A DNA stretch of 64,000 nucleotides from Bryobacteraceae bacterium (GCA_025927575.1 JAICLJ010000001.1:1-64000), one strand, 5' to 3'; positions 9,142-19,922 are shown, counted from the first letter of the stretch. Notes: generated from the sequence alone by a model not told the origin. Program-made: numbers and translations.

Positions 9142-10101
9142 GTGAATAAAGCGGATGGTCAGGACACGGCAGACCGCCTCTCTGCAATCGTCGCGAACTC
9201 CCTGGACACTCAGGCGAAAACGCAAGATCTGGCGCGCCAGGCATTTCAAAGCCGCACACAGTTCCACAGGTTGTTCCGAACCGTGGTAGAAGAAACTCCG
9301 GCAGCGATGCGACGACGGCTATTGTTGGAAAGAGCAGCATACCGGCTGGCGCATACCGGAACGCCGGTCACGGACGTTGCTCTGGACGCCAACTACGGTT
9401 CGTTGGAGGCGTTCACTCGCGCTTTCCGAAAAGCTTTTCGGACTTCTCCCAGCATCTACCGGCGCATGCGTGATCCGCACTTTCATTTGCCGGCGTCCAA
9501 CAAAATTCACTTTTTTGCCCCCGGTTCGAAAACAAAAAGAGGAAAAGACATGGATTTATTCGATCGTTTTGCAGGTAACGACTCGTGGCACACCCGGCGT
9601 TTGCTGGAATACGCGGGTACTTTGACAGAGGAGCAATTGGATCGACCGCTGCCGACGGTCGCAGAGCTGCTGCCTTGGCGAGAGTCGAATAAGACTCTAA
9701 GGCAGCTGTTAGAAAACATTGTCTTCACTAAGGAAGTTTGGACGGCCGCGCTGTCCGGAACCGATATGGATATGAACGGCCCTCCCGAATCGCAGCGCTC
9801 CCCACAGGCGCTGCTGCGCAGGCTCGAAAAGACGGATGCCGAACTGCATCGTATACTCGGTGACATCCGAAACCGCTCCGGCTGGGATGATACGTTCGTC
9901 GACGCTCTGTGCGAACCGGCGGAGACTTTTACCTACGGCGGCGTCTTCGCCCATATCATGACGTTTAACGCGCATCGCCGATTGATGGCCCTGGACGCTC
10001 TACGCCAACTAGGCATCCAAACCGAAGGTTTTGGCGATCCCATGGAATATGAGGAAAGTGTGGCACCCTGGAACCAGCAGGTCGCGCTCAAAGTGCCATG
10101 A
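9142..10101 (+). CDS. AraC-type HTH fused to DinB-like domain
   Basis: N-terminal AraC HTH (LARQAFQSRTQFHRLFRTVVEETPAAMRRRLLLERAAYRL...VTDVALDANYGSLEAFTRAFRKAFRTSPSIYRR) followed by DinB-like helical domain. Confidence 0.8.
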   Translation: MNKADGQDTADRLSAIVANSLDTQAKTQDLARQAFQSRTQFHRLFRTVVEETPAAMRRRLLLERAAYRLAHTGTPVTDVALDANYGSLEAFTRAFRKAFRTSPSIYRRMRDPHFHLPASNKIHFFAPGSKTKRGKDMDLFDRFAGNDSWHTRRLLEYAGTLTEEQLDRPLPTVAELLPWRESNKTLRQLLENIVFTKEVWTAALSGTDMDMNGPPESQRSPQALLRRLEKTDAELHRILGDIRNRSGWDDTFVDALCEPAETFTYGGVFAHIMTFNAHRRLMALDALRQLGIQTEGFGDPMEYEESVAPWNQQVALKVP

Positions 10102-10291
10102 GAGAACACCCTCGCTGATTCCAAGGTCCCGGCGAAGCGGCGCCTTCCGGCTCAATCCCGGCAGTAAGGGTGAGGTAAACGAACTCTTCAGAGAGTGGAG
10201 GCCCGTGCACGCGAAGATCGGCTCCGAGCCGAGGACAAACCGGTGGAAGGTCCGCGAGTTTGTGGTCGCCGATCCTGATGTGGGAGCGACG

Positions 10292-10693
10292 ATGAGAACG
10301 GAATTGCTGCGATTCAACGACGCTGTCGAACGGGATCCCGCCATCGATGCCTGGATGGAAGAGCATCCAGGTGAATTCGGAGACATCGCGCACCAGTGGT
10401 TTGAAGCGATGCGAAAATGCGGTGACGAAGTCCGGGAACTTTTGCATGACGGTTGTCCGGTGGCATGTTTGGGAGATGCGCCCTTCGGCTACGTCAACGT
10501 ATTCACTTCGCACGTAAACGTGGGGTTCTTTCACGGCACAGCGCTGCCGGATCCGGCCCGCTTGTTGCAAGGCATCGGCAAGTTCATGCGCCATGTGAAG
10601 TTGAGACCGGGGACGGCCACGAACGTCGCAGCGCTAAGCAGCCTCATCGATGCGGCGTACTCGGATATAAAGGCGCGCGTCGAACACGGCTAG
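10292..10693 (+). CDS. DUF1801-like protein
   Basis: FGYVNVFTSHVNVGFFHGTALPDPARLLQGIGKFMRHVKLRPG pattern typical of DUF1801/YdhG-like proteins. Confidence 0.7.
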   Translation: MRTELLRFNDAVERDPAIDAWMEEHPGEFGDIAHQWFEAMRKCGDEVRELLHDGCPVACLGDAPFGYVNVFTSHVNVGFFHGTALPDPARLLQGIGKFMRHVKLRPGTATNVAALSSLIDAAYSDIKARVEHG

Positions 10694-10838
10694 CTCAGAG
10701 AAACGCCTGGGGAAGGGACATCGCGGATGTGACTCGCAAGATTAGGAACGATATGTCGGCCTCTGTCCGCTCATCTCCCGGATCACACTCCGCTCGGGAG
10801 CGGTCGCCCGGCGCCTCACAAACAAATGCCCACCGCGC

Positions 10839-11567
10839 TCACTCGGCATACCAATCGCGGAGCCGCACGTCGATGCCCGTGCCCTTCAGAAGCTCTGCGA
10901 ATTTCTGCGTATCCTGCCCTTTGTAATGGTACGGATAGACGATCTTCGGATGAAACGCCTTCACGGCCTCCGCGGCCTCTTCGACCGGCATGGTATAGGG
11001 CAAATTCATGCAGACAAACGCCACATCGATATTCTTGAGCGCGCGCATTTCAGGGATATTCTCAGTGTCGCCGGAGATGTAGAAGCGCTTGCCTCCGTAC
11101 GTGAGAACATAACCGTTTCCTCGCCCTTTGGGGTGATACAACTCGCCGGGCTTCGGCCCTCGCTTGATGTTATACATGGGCACCGCTTCGATCGCCCATC
11201 CATTCCAGCTCGTCTTCTGGCCGTTCTCCAACACCCGGACCCCTGCAATCTTTTGGGCGACGGCCGCGGGAGCGACGACGGTAGTGTCCGCTTGGGATAG
11301 ATCCGCAATGGCGGCTAAGTCCATGTGGTCGCCGTGGATATCGGTGAGCAAAATGAGGTCCGCTTTGGGTTTTCCCTTGAAAAGCTCGGCTGGAGAAGGA
11401 TCCACGTAGACCAGCTTCCCGCCCGCCCGCAGAGTGAAGCTTGCATGATGAATGGGCGTAATCTCGACCGGCCCCGCTGAAGTGGGGATTGTGTCCGCCG
11501 GCGAAGGGCCGGCCAGCAGCGAAACCGCGGACAGGCCGCTAAGCACCCAAATTCCCAAGCAATTCAT
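10839..11567 (-). CDS. Secreted MBL-fold metal-dependent hydrolase
   Basis: MNCLGIWVLSGLSAVSLLAG signal; LILLTDIHGDHMDL, ISGDTENIPEM, VYPYHYKGQD; the 448-aa ORF start is not supported. Confidence 0.88.
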   Translation of the reverse strand: MNCLGIWVLSGLSAVSLLAGPSPADTIPTSAGPVEITPIHHASFTLRAGGKLVYVDPSPAELFKGKPKADLILLTDIHGDHMDLAAIADLSQADTTVVAPAAVAQKIAGVRVLENGQKTSWNGWAIEAVPMYNIKRGPKPGELYHPKGRGNGYVLTYGGKRFYISGDTENIPEMRALKNIDVAFVCMNLPYTMPVEEAAEAVKAFHPKIVYPYHYKGQDTQKFAELLKGTGIDVRLRDWYAE

Positions 11568-11645
11568 AAGGAAGATTTTACTCCGATGCCCGGGAAGATA
11601 GCCCGAAAACTTCCCCGGTTCGTTACGATGAGATGAGTTCGCCCG

Positions 11646-13082
11646 ATGGCTCTTCCTGTCCAATCGAAGACCAGGCGCAGTCTCGCCCTGCTCTTCACCG
11701 TTCCGCTCGCATTCAGCCTGATGTTCTTTATCGCGAACACCAACGCTGAAAACACGGACATCGAGATCCTGACCGTGCAGAACCTGCGATCGACGTTGCA
11801 TACGATGTTCGCTCTGGCCCAGGATGCCGAGACATCGGAACGCGGATTCCTTCTGACGGGCGATGAACGCTATCTGCTGCCATACGAGCAGGCGCAATCG
11901 CAAATCAAGACCCAGATCGAGCTCTGCCGCGTTCTCTTCAAGGACCGGCCGGAGATGAAACACGACGTCGACCTGTTCACAAACCTGGTTCAAAACAAAT
12001 TTCAGCAGGTTCAGAAAACACTGCAGGCCCAGCAGAAAGGCGGCTTCTCGGCGGCCTTGGAATACGTGAAAAGCGGCGCCGGCCAGGACACGATGGACGA
12101 GATCCGGCGGATCAACGACGGCCTGCAATTGAAGTTGAGCGACGAACTGACTGCCGCTCACGATCACCAGCGTTCGCTGAACCACCGCCTCTTTCTATTT
12201 TTCCTCGTGGGCACCGCGGTCACGATTATTGTCCTGATTGCGCTCTATAACATGCTGATCGATTACATTCACGGCCAGGACATGGCGCGCACCGAACTGG
12301 CTTCGCTCAACATGGAGCTGGAACATCGTATCGAAGAGCGCACGCGTGAGCTGCAGCAGATGAATGAAGAGCTGCAACAATTCGCCTACGTGGCAAGCCA
12401 CGACTTGCAGGAACCGCTGCGCACAATCACGAGTTTCACGCAGCTTCTGGCCACACGCTATTCCGGCAAGCTCGACGAGGATGCCGACGAGTTCATTACC
12501 TACATCGTGACGTCCTCGCGCCGCATGACGGATCTGATCAGCGGGCTGCTCGCTCTGGTGCGGCTGCGTAAAGCCGGCCAGCCCACGGGTGCGGTTTCTT
12601 TCGATAAATTGCTGACCGACGCTGAAACCAGCTTGCAGGCGTCTATTCGGGAGAACGAGGCCCGCATCGAGCGGACGCCCTTGCCTTCTCTCGCCGTGGA
12701 TACGGTACAGATCACTCAGCTATTCCAGAATCTGATCAGCAACGCGATCAAATACCGCCGGAGCGAACAGCCCGTCGTCAAGGTCTCCGCTAAGCGTACT
12801 GCGTCCGAATGGGTAATCTCCATCGCGGACAACGGCCAGGGCTTCGAGCAGCAATACGCCGAAAGAATTTTCGGCCTCTTCCAGCGCCTGCATAGCCGCG
12901 AGGTTGAAGGTACGGGCATGGGGCTTTCGATCGCCCGGAAGATCGTGGAACGCCACGGCGGCCGCATCTGGGCCGAATCCGAAGTAGGCCGTGGCTCCAC
13001 GTTTTATTTCAGTCTTCCGGTCAGCCTCGAGGTGACGCGCAGCGCGCAAACCCTAAAGCCCACCGCTGCCGCCGCCCGATAA
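11646..13082 (+). CDS. Membrane sensor histidine kinase with CHASE3-like sensor domain
   Basis: Two TM segments flanking SERGFLLTGDERYLLPYE (CHASE3); YVASHDLQEPLRTI H-box; GTGMGLSIARKIVERHGGRIW. Confidence 0.94.
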   Translation: MALPVQSKTRRSLALLFTVPLAFSLMFFIANTNAENTDIEILTVQNLRSTLHTMFALAQDAETSERGFLLTGDERYLLPYEQAQSQIKTQIELCRVLFKDRPEMKHDVDLFTNLVQNKFQQVQKTLQAQQKGGFSAALEYVKSGAGQDTMDEIRRINDGLQLKLSDELTAAHDHQRSLNHRLFLFFLVGTAVTIIVLIALYNMLIDYIHGQDMARTELASLNMELEHRIEERTRELQQMNEELQQFAYVASHDLQEPLRTITSFTQLLATRYSGKLDEDADEFITYIVTSSRRMTDLISGLLALVRLRKAGQPTGAVSFDKLLTDAETSLQASIRENEARIERTPLPSLAVDTVQITQLFQNLISNAIKYRRSEQPVVKVSAKRTASEWVISIADNGQGFEQQYAERIFGLFQRLHSREVEGTGMGLSIARKIVERHGGRIWAESEVGRGSTFYFSLPVSLEVTRSAQTLKPTAAAAR

Positions 13083-13087
13083 TCGCG

Positions 13088-14386
13088 CTACTGATTGATG
13101 ATGGTGCCATCCGCTCGCCGGACTTCTCCCCAGCCGCCATTCAGTCGTTTGTGTTCGCCTCTTTCGAACGTGCCGTAAGGATATTTCGCCGCCTCGGCTT
13201 CATTCACCTCAATGCCCCAACCCGGCTTCTCGTTCGGATAGGCGTAGCCGTCCTTCATTTGCGGGCAGCCTTCGAATACGGCTTGCTCCCGCTCCCCCAT
13301 TTCGGACCATTCCTGAATGCCGAAGTTGTAGCACGCAACGTCGAGCGCGATATTGGCACAGTGCCCCACCGGCGAAACATCACCCGGCCCGTGCCAGGCG
13401 GTCTTCACCTGGCATGCTTCACCAAGCGCGGCGATCTTGCGCGCCGGCGTTAAGCCTCCAGATTGCGAGACGTGAACACGAATATAATCGATCAGGCGGC
13501 CCTTGATCAGCGGCATCCACTCGTGCGGACTGTTGAACAACTCGCCCATCGCGAGTGGAGTCTTGCAGTGCTCTCGGATCTCGTGGAAATAGTCGATATC
13601 TTCCGGGGAAAGCGCGTCTTCGAGAAAGAACAGCCGGTACTGCTCCATATCTTTCGCGAACTGAACAGCGGCTCTCGGCGGCAGCCGTTCATGCACATCG
13701 TGCAGTAAGTCGACTTCGCTGCCAAGCTCCTTGCGGCCCTGCTCAAAAAGCTGGAGCGTGCGGCGTGTATACGGAGCGGGCTCGAACACAGGGCCTGTCA
13801 CTAACGGCGTGCCGGCCCCCTGGGGTCTGGGTCCCCCTGAGCCGCCGTACGCCGCCATGCCGGGGATCCCCACTTGCAAACGCACGGCTTTGGCGCCTTC
13901 CGCCATCAGCTTGCGGGCCTGATCCAACGTCTCTGAGATCTCTTTTCCGGAAGCGTGCCGGTACACCAGCGCCGCTTCCCGGCACTTGCCGCCGAGCAGT
14001 TCGTAGACAGGCATTCCGGCCTGGCGCCCTTTGATATCCCACAGCGCCTGGTCCACCCCGCTGATGGCATTGTTGAGGACTGGGCCGTTCCGCCAGTACG
14101 AAGAGTTGTACATGGCATGCCACAAATCCTCAATGCCATCTGTCGGCTTGCCGATCAGAAGCGGCTTCAGGTAGCGGTTTACCGCGTCGACCACGAGATC
14201 GGCCCGCTGCGTGAAAGTCGCGCAGCCGTATCCATGTAATCCACTCTGATCCGTTTGAATCTTGACAACCGTCAACCGAACGCCCGAAGGTTCGGTGGCA
14301 ATTACCGAAATATCTTTGATTTTCGGAACGGGCATGCCGCGCAGTAGAGGCGCCGCGGCGAACGCCAGAAATTCTCGTCTTCGCAT
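13088..14386 (-). CDS. Enolase-superfamily dehydratase (mandelate racemase/D-mannonate dehydratase-like), Tat-like signal
   Basis: MRRREFLAFAAAPLLRG; WDIKGRQAGMPVYELLGGK, LLHDVHERLPP, FLEDALSPED, KTAWHGPGDVSPVGH. Confidence 0.9.
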   Translation of the reverse strand: MRRREFLAFAAAPLLRGMPVPKIKDISVIATEPSGVRLTVVKIQTDQSGLHGYGCATFTQRADLVVDAVNRYLKPLLIGKPTDGIEDLWHAMYNSSYWRNGPVLNNAISGVDQALWDIKGRQAGMPVYELLGGKCREAALVYRHASGKEISETLDQARKLMAEGAKAVRLQVGIPGMAAYGGSGGPRPQGAGTPLVTGPVFEPAPYTRRTLQLFEQGRKELGSEVDLLHDVHERLPPRAAVQFAKDMEQYRLFFLEDALSPEDIDYFHEIREHCKTPLAMGELFNSPHEWMPLIKGRLIDYIRVHVSQSGGLTPARKIAALGEACQVKTAWHGPGDVSPVGHCANIALDVACYNFGIQEWSEMGEREQAVFEGCPQMKDGYAYPNEKPGWGIEVNEAEAAKYPYGTFERGEHKRLNGGWGEVRRADGTIINQ

Positions 14387-14581
14387 TCGGAGGAAACAAT
14401 AGCAGATTACGCTGGAAGAATTCAATGCCGCCGTGGTTCTGACAGACGATTCTTTCAACTAATCTGTCTCAATATTCGATTAGAAGGACCGTTTTGTGAA
14501 GGAGAAGCACCAACGAGCCGGCGCTAGTCAAGGAAGGAAATCACCACGAAGAATAGCCGCGCAACACACATACCCGAGTTA

Positions 14582-14604
14582 CGGGGCGGGCACGTCCCGC
14601 CCCG
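14582..14604. repeat. Perfect hairpin CGGGGCGGG-CACGT-CCCGCCCCG
   Basis: 9-bp stem, 5-nt loop, between anmK and the enolase-superfamily gene. Confidence 0.75.
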
Positions 14605-14616
14605 ACTCAAAAACTG

Positions 14617-15933
14617 CTAGCGAGCCGCGGCCTTTGCTTTAGAACCCGACGACTGATGCTTCGGCGTATTCTTGACGCTCGGCCGTGCTTTATGACTGGC
14701 GCCATTACGCGGAGCCGCGAGCACTGGGGTCCGCGATTCCGAATGCGCTTCGTTTCTCTCGTTCCGCTCTCGCCGAGAGGACCCGTTCGGTCCGTTGGGA
14801 GTGAGCTTGCCGAGAACAACCGAGCGTCTTGCGCCGGTCGCCGTGGGTACATTTGACGGACGGTCGTGCGCCGTTTCGTAAGCCATGACGGCGAATGCGA
14901 TTGCTTCCTTGGCGTCCACATCAAGGCCCGCCTCGGTGGACTCCAGCACCGGGATGGAGTTCATCGCCTTCTGCAGCATCCCCATGAGAGTGGGGTTGTG
15001 AGCGCCGCCCCCGGAAACGAAGATTTCGTCCACACGCATCTCGGGCATCACGAAATTACGCACCCCGAGGGCGATGCTTTCCGCCGTAAGCGCGGTCGCC
15101 GTCGCGATTAAGTCTTCTGTGCTGAGCTCAGTGTCGAGCAGCTTGCTGACAAACTCGGCGCCATACTGCTCGCGTCCGGCCGTCTTAGGCGGCTTGGCAC
15201 GAAAATATTTGTCCCTCAGCAGCTTATTCAGCAGCTTCTGGTCGATCTGGCCGGCCGATGCGGTAGCGCCATCGCGATCGAAGGTTTGCCGCCCCAGCGT
15301 GATCCGCGACATTAACTGGTCAATCACCATATTGCCCGGACCGGTATCGAAGGCGACAATCTTGTCCGTATTCGAATTAGCGGGAATCGCCGTCAGGTTG
15401 GCAATACCGCCGATGTTTACGGCTACGCGCCCGCGTCCTCGGGATCGCAGCAGAAGGTAATCGAGGTACGGCGCCAGCGGAGCTCCCTTGCCGCCCGCCG
15501 CCATATCGCGTTCGCGGAAATTGGAGATCACCGAAATGCCGGTGCGCTCGCTGATCACGCTCGATTCACCAATTTGTAACGTGCTGGCGACTTTTTTCCC
15601 GAGGTAAGCCGAACCCTGGCCCTCGTGATAAATCGTCTGGCCATGACACCCGATCAACCGGATGGTTGGAAGCGGGATGCCGCCACGTTCCGCCGTCTCC
15701 TCGACTGCTTCCGCGTACAGCTCACCCAATAGGAAGTTCAGCCGTGAAATCTCAGACGTGTGCGTGTTGGCGTTCGAAATATCCAACAGCGCTTCACGAA
15801 CTTTCCGCGGATACGGAACCGAATGATTCGTCAAGACGTTAATTTTCGCCTTGTAGCCCGAGCCGGTGATGTCAATGATAGCGACATCAATGCCGTCGAG
15901 CGAAGTGCCACTCATTATGCCTGCAACTCTCAT
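14617..15933 (-). CDS. anmK: Anhydro-N-acetylmuramic acid kinase with basic low-complexity C-terminal tail
   Basis: MRVAGIMSGTSLDGIDVAIID...GCHGQTIYHEGQG...FDTGPGNMVID...FVSGGGAHNPTLM. Confidence 0.95.
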   Translation of the reverse strand: MRVAGIMSGTSLDGIDVAIIDITGSGYKAKINVLTNHSVPYPRKVREALLDISNANTHTSEISRLNFLLGELYAEAVEETAERGGIPLPTIRLIGCHGQTIYHEGQGSAYLGKKVASTLQIGESSVISERTGISVISNFRERDMAAGGKGAPLAPYLDYLLLRSRGRGRVAVNIGGIANLTAIPANSNTDKIVAFDTGPGNMVIDQLMSRITLGRQTFDRDGATASAGQIDQKLLNKLLRDKYFRAKPPKTAGREQYGAEFVSKLLDTELSTEDLIATATALTAESIALGVRNFVMPEMRVDEIFVSGGGAHNPTLMGMLQKAMNSIPVLESTEAGLDVDAKEAIAFAVMAYETAHDRPSNVPTATGARRSVVLGKLTPNGPNGSSRRERNERNEAHSESRTPVLAAPRNGASHKARPSVKNTPKHQSSGSKAKAAAR

Positions 15934-18500
15934 CGTTTTAGTAACTCTTGCTGCAAGTCGTGCAGAATCTGTAATGCCTCAATAGGACGCAATTCATCCA
16001 AATCCAGAGCCCGAACGCGGTCTGCTAGACTTTGATTCACGGGCTCAAACAGCTTGATCTGAATGGGCGTCCCAGAGTCGTCTGGGGCTAGCTCCTCGGA
16101 TACCGAGTGCTCCCTCCTTTCATGATGCAATAAAACCACCCTCGCCCGCTCGATTACTTGCAAGGGGAGGGCGGCCAAACGCGCCACTTCAATACCATAA
16201 CTACGGTCTGCAGTACCTGGTTCGACCTTTCTTATGAATAAGATCTGGTCGCCGGACTCCTTCACCGAGACGTGTAAATTTCTTACACCGGAAAGTTTAC
16301 CTGCCAGGTCTGTCAGCTCGTGATAGTGTGTCGCAAACAAAGTTTTGGCCCTAATGTGGTCGTGAATGTACTCAGCGACTGCCCAAGCCAAAGCGAGTCC
16401 ATCGTACGTGGACGTGCCTCGGCCAATCTCGTCGAGGACTATATAGCTGTTAGACGTAGCAGTACTCAAAATAGCTGCAGTTTCTGTCATTTCGACCATG
16501 AAGGTGGATCGCCCGCGCGCGAGATTGTCGGTCGCGCCCACCCGCGTAAACACCCGATCCACTAGCGGCAGCAGCGCGCGGTCCGCGGGAACAAACGAAC
16601 CCATTTGCGCGAGGATCAGGATTAGGGCATTCTGGCGCAGATATGTGGACTTTCCGCCCATGTTCGGGCCGGTGATGACGCCCAAAAACTGTCCGTCTGA
16701 ATGGAGATATAAGTCATTCGGAATGAATCGGATAGCATCTTTTTCGGTCAATTTCTCAATCACCGGATGCCGGCCGGCTTCGATGCGCATCTCCCCTGAA
16801 TCGGAAAACCGGGGCCGCGTATAGCGGTTTTCGACCGCCACCTGCGCAAGCGTCGCGCAAATGTCCAATTCGGCGACCATCGCGGCCGCCCGCTTAATCC
16901 GTTCGGCTTGCGATGCCGCGAAGCCGCGAACTTCCTGAAACAGGGTACGCTCGATTTCGAGAATCCGCTCCTCCGCCGACAGGACCTTCGCTTCCAGTTC
17001 CTTCAGCTCCGGCGTCGTAAACCGCTCGGCGTTGGCAAGCGTCTGTTTGCGTTCATACGCGGGAGGGACCAGGTGCAAATTGACTTTGGAGACTTCGATG
17101 TAGTAGCCGAAAACGTTGTTGAAGCGGATCTTCAGCGACTGAATCGCCGTCGCCGCCCGCTCGCGTGTCTCGATCGCGGCGATGTACTGCCGGCTATTCC
17201 GGCTGATGTCCCGCAGTTCGTCGAGAGCCGCATCGAACCCATCCCGAATGGCGCCGCCATCCGCGATGTTGACGGGCGCTTCATCTGAAATCCCCCGCAG
17301 AATCCGATCGCGCACATCGGCGACCACGTCGAATTCGCGCCGCAATCGCGGGCTGTCCAACTGGTCCGTCAGCTTGACAATCTCCGGAAGCTTTGCCAGC
17401 GAGCGGCCCAGGGCCAGCACTTCACGCGGGCCGGCCGAGCCGAGCGTGATCTTCGCAAGCAGACGCTCCAGGTCGAGGATCGATGCAAGCGTCTTCCGCA
17501 GATCGCTTCGCACAATGACCTTTGCCGCGAATTCCTGCACGGCATCCAGCCTCGATTCGATTTCCGGGAGATCGGATGACGGATTCAGCAGCCTCTGGCG
17601 CAGCAGGCGGCCCCCCATTCCCGTTGCGGTTTTGTCGAGCACGTGGATCAACGTTGCATCGCGGCGCTCGCCGGCAAACAGCGGTTCCGTCAGCTCCAGA
17701 TTGCGAACCGTGGCCGCGTCCAGAACCATATAATCCGTCCGCTCGTAGTACGACGGGCGGTTCAGATGATCGAGCGCGGAGCGTTGCGTGTCCCGCAGAT
17801 AATGCAGGACTGCGCCGGCCGCGGCAGTCGCCAGCGGCTTGTTTGCCAGGCCGCAGCCATCGAGCGACAACAGCTTGAAATGCTCGAGGATTTGTCTTCC
17901 CGCGTAGTCCGGCCCGAACACCCAGGATGGGATCGCCGTTTCGAGGCACGGCGCGCCTGCCGGACGGTCGTCCGGACGCACGACCTCGCGAACGTTCAGA
18001 GTTTCAAGCGTGGGAATAAGTTCGTCGTTCAGAAGCTCAGTCGTGTGGAAGTCGCCCGTTGAGACATCGACATAAGCCAGTCCGGAGCGGTCGCCCTTCG
18101 TGAATACCGCTCCGAGGTAATTGTTCTCGTGGCTGCGCAGAAGGCTTGCATCCGTAGCGGTGCCGGGTGTGACGACGCGGCTCAGCTCTCGGCGCACCAA
18201 CTTCTTGCCGGGGCCGGCTTCCTCCATCTGATCGCAGATCGCGACGCGATAGCCCTTCTGAATCAGGCGGGCGATGTAGCCGTCGGCGCTGTGATACGGC
18301 ATGCCGCACATCGGGATTGGCTCGCCCTTTTCCTTGTTGCGGGAGGTCAGCGTGATTTCGAGTTCCCGCGCCGCCGTCACGGCGTCATCGTAGAAAAGCT
18401 CATAGAAGTCGCCGAGCCGGAACAGGAGCAGCGCGCCGTTTACCTGCTGCTTGACGGCCTGATATTGCCGCATTAACGGCGTGGAGGGTTCGGCGTTCAT
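15930..18500 (-). CDS. mutS: DNA mismatch repair protein MutS
   Basis: STPLMRQYQAVKQQ...GDFYELFYDDA...ITGPNMGGKSTYLRQ...DEIGRGTSTYDGLALAWA; ATGA overlap with anmK. Confidence 0.98.
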   Translation of the reverse strand: MNAEPSTPLMRQYQAVKQQVNGALLLFRLGDFYELFYDDAVTAARELEITLTSRNKEKGEPIPMCGMPYHSADGYIARLIQKGYRVAICDQMEEAGPGKKLVRRELSRVVTPGTATDASLLRSHENNYLGAVFTKGDRSGLAYVDVSTGDFHTTELLNDELIPTLETLNVREVVRPDDRPAGAPCLETAIPSWVFGPDYAGRQILEHFKLLSLDGCGLANKPLATAAAGAVLHYLRDTQRSALDHLNRPSYYERTDYMVLDAATVRNLELTEPLFAGERRDATLIHVLDKTATGMGGRLLRQRLLNPSSDLPEIESRLDAVQEFAAKVIVRSDLRKTLASILDLERLLAKITLGSAGPREVLALGRSLAKLPEIVKLTDQLDSPRLRREFDVVADVRDRILRGISDEAPVNIADGGAIRDGFDAALDELRDISRNSRQYIAAIETRERAATAIQSLKIRFNNVFGYYIEVSKVNLHLVPPAYERKQTLANAERFTTPELKELEAKVLSAEERILEIERTLFQEVRGFAASQAERIKRAAAMVAELDICATLAQVAVENRYTRPRFSDSGEMRIEAGRHPVIEKLTEKDAIRFIPNDLYLHSDGQFLGVITGPNMGGKSTYLRQNALILILAQMGSFVPADRALLPLVDRVFTRVGATDNLARGRSTFMVEMTETAAILSTATSNSYIVLDEIGRGTSTYDGLALAWAVAEYIHDHIRAKTLFATHYHELTDLAGKLSGVRNLHVSVKESGDQILFIRKVEPGTADRSYGIEVARLAALPLQVIERARVVLLHHERREHSVSEELAPDDSGTPIQIKLFEPVNQSLADRVRALDLDELRPIEALQILHDLQQELLKR

Positions 18501-18527
18501 CCGGCGTATGCCGCCTGCGTAGGCAAA

Positions 18528-19841
18528 TTATGCGTACAAGCCACGTAGCTTGATGGCGGAGGCGACACGATCGAGAGCCAGCATATAGGCGGCGGTGCGG
18601 TTATGAACATGGTGCTTGGCGGCGTACGAAATCACGTCCTCGAAGCTTTCGATCATGATCTCTTCCAGCCGTGTGTTGACGAGTTTTTCGTTCCAGAAAT
18701 AGCCCTGGCGGTCTTGCACCCACTCAAAGTAAGAGACCGTTACGCCTCCAGTATTCGCCAGAATATCGGGAATGACAAACACGCGGTTCTCGGCAAGGAT
18801 CGCATCGGCGGCGGACGTAGTGGGCCCGTTTGCCCCCTCGCACAAAATTTTCGCCTGAATGCGGCCGGCGTTAGCGGAAGTAATTACATTTTCTCTGGCC
18901 GCCGGCACCAGTACATCGCAAGGCATCAGAAAAGCTTCGTCTCTATCCGCGTCTTCGCCCTCGCTGAATCCTAGAATAGAACCGGTTTCCGTGCGATGTC
19001 GAGCGAGCGCGGTGACATCGAGCCCGTTCTGGTTTAGCACGGCCCCGTCGTATTCAATAATGCCGATGATTTTGAAGCCGGCTCCCTGCATCAAGCGCGC
19101 CGCCGTGCCGCCGACATTGCCGAGGCCCTGAACGATCACGCGGGTCTCTTCCGGTTTCATTCCGAATTTCTTCAAGGCTTGCAGCGCGACGAACAAACAG
19201 CCGCGCCCTGTCGCTTCGCGGCGTCCTCGCGAGCCCCCCAAAGTAAGCGGCTTCCCCGTTACGACCGCCGTGACCGTGTGGCGTTTATGCATGGAATACG
19301 TGTCCATAATCCACGCCATGGTTTGCTCGTTCGTACTCACGTCCGGAGCGGGAACATCTCGTTCGGGGCCGATAAAATCTAAAATTTCCGCCGTGTATCT
19401 GCGCGTGATGCGCTCCAGTTCCCCATCGCTGAGTATGGCTGGATCGCAGATAACGCCGCCTTTGGCGCCCCCAAACGGAATATTGGCCACCGCGCATTTC
19501 CAGGTCATCCAAGACGCCAGCGCCCGCATTTCGTCTAATGAAACATCGGGGGCGAAGCGGATGCCGCCTTTGGCCGGACCTCGCGCAATCGAATGTTGGA
19601 CACGGTAACCTGTGAATACTTCAACGCGCCCATCGTCGAGGACCACGGGAATGTTAACCGTCACCTCCATGGCGGGCGAGCGCAGCACTTTGCGGATTCC
19701 ATCGTCGAGCCCCAGGCGCTCGGCTGCTTCGTCGAAGCGCACTTCAGCCGATATCCAGGGGTTGGTTTCTGAATTGCTTTGGGGATTCGGTTCGCGGTCC
19801 GCTAAGGTGGTAGTCTCCAACGGTATGCAGGTGCTCTCCAC
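18528..19841 (-). CDS. gdhA: Glu/Leu/Phe/Val dehydrogenase (glutamate dehydrogenase)
   Basis: [23 protein letters not shown]...[13 protein letters not shown]...[17 protein letters not shown]. Confidence 0.93.
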   Translation of the reverse strand: MESTCIPLETTTLADREPNPQSNSETNPWISAEVRFDEAAERLGLDDGIRKVLRSPAMEVTVNIPVVLDDGRVEVFTGYRVQHSIARGPAKGGIRFAPDVSLDEMRALASWMTWKCAVANIPFGGAKGGVICDPAILSDGELERITRRYTAEILDFIGPERDVPAPDVSTNEQTMAWIMDTYSMHKRHTVTAVVTGKPLTLGGSRGRREATGRGCLFVALQALKKFGMKPEETRVIVQGLGNVGGTAARLMQGAGFKIIGIIEYDGAVLNQNGLDVTALARHRTETGSILGFSEGEDADRDEAFLMPCDVLVPAARENVITSANAGRIQAKILCEGANGPTTSAADAILAENRVFVIPDILANTGGVTVSYFEWVQDRQGYFWNEKLVNTRLEEIMIESFEDVISYAAKHHVHNRTAAYMLALDRVASAIKLRGLYA

Positions 19842-19922
19842 TCACAGTATGACAGGCAAAGATGGCTTCGGCGGCCGTTTGTGCGTACAATTTGCCGAAG
19901 CGAACCATCGCATTCCGGCGCA

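Noticed and set aside
11568-12185. N-terminal extension of the 448-aa MBL ORF
   Set aside because: Overlaps the histidine kinase on the other strand; signal peptide start at 11567 is far more plausible
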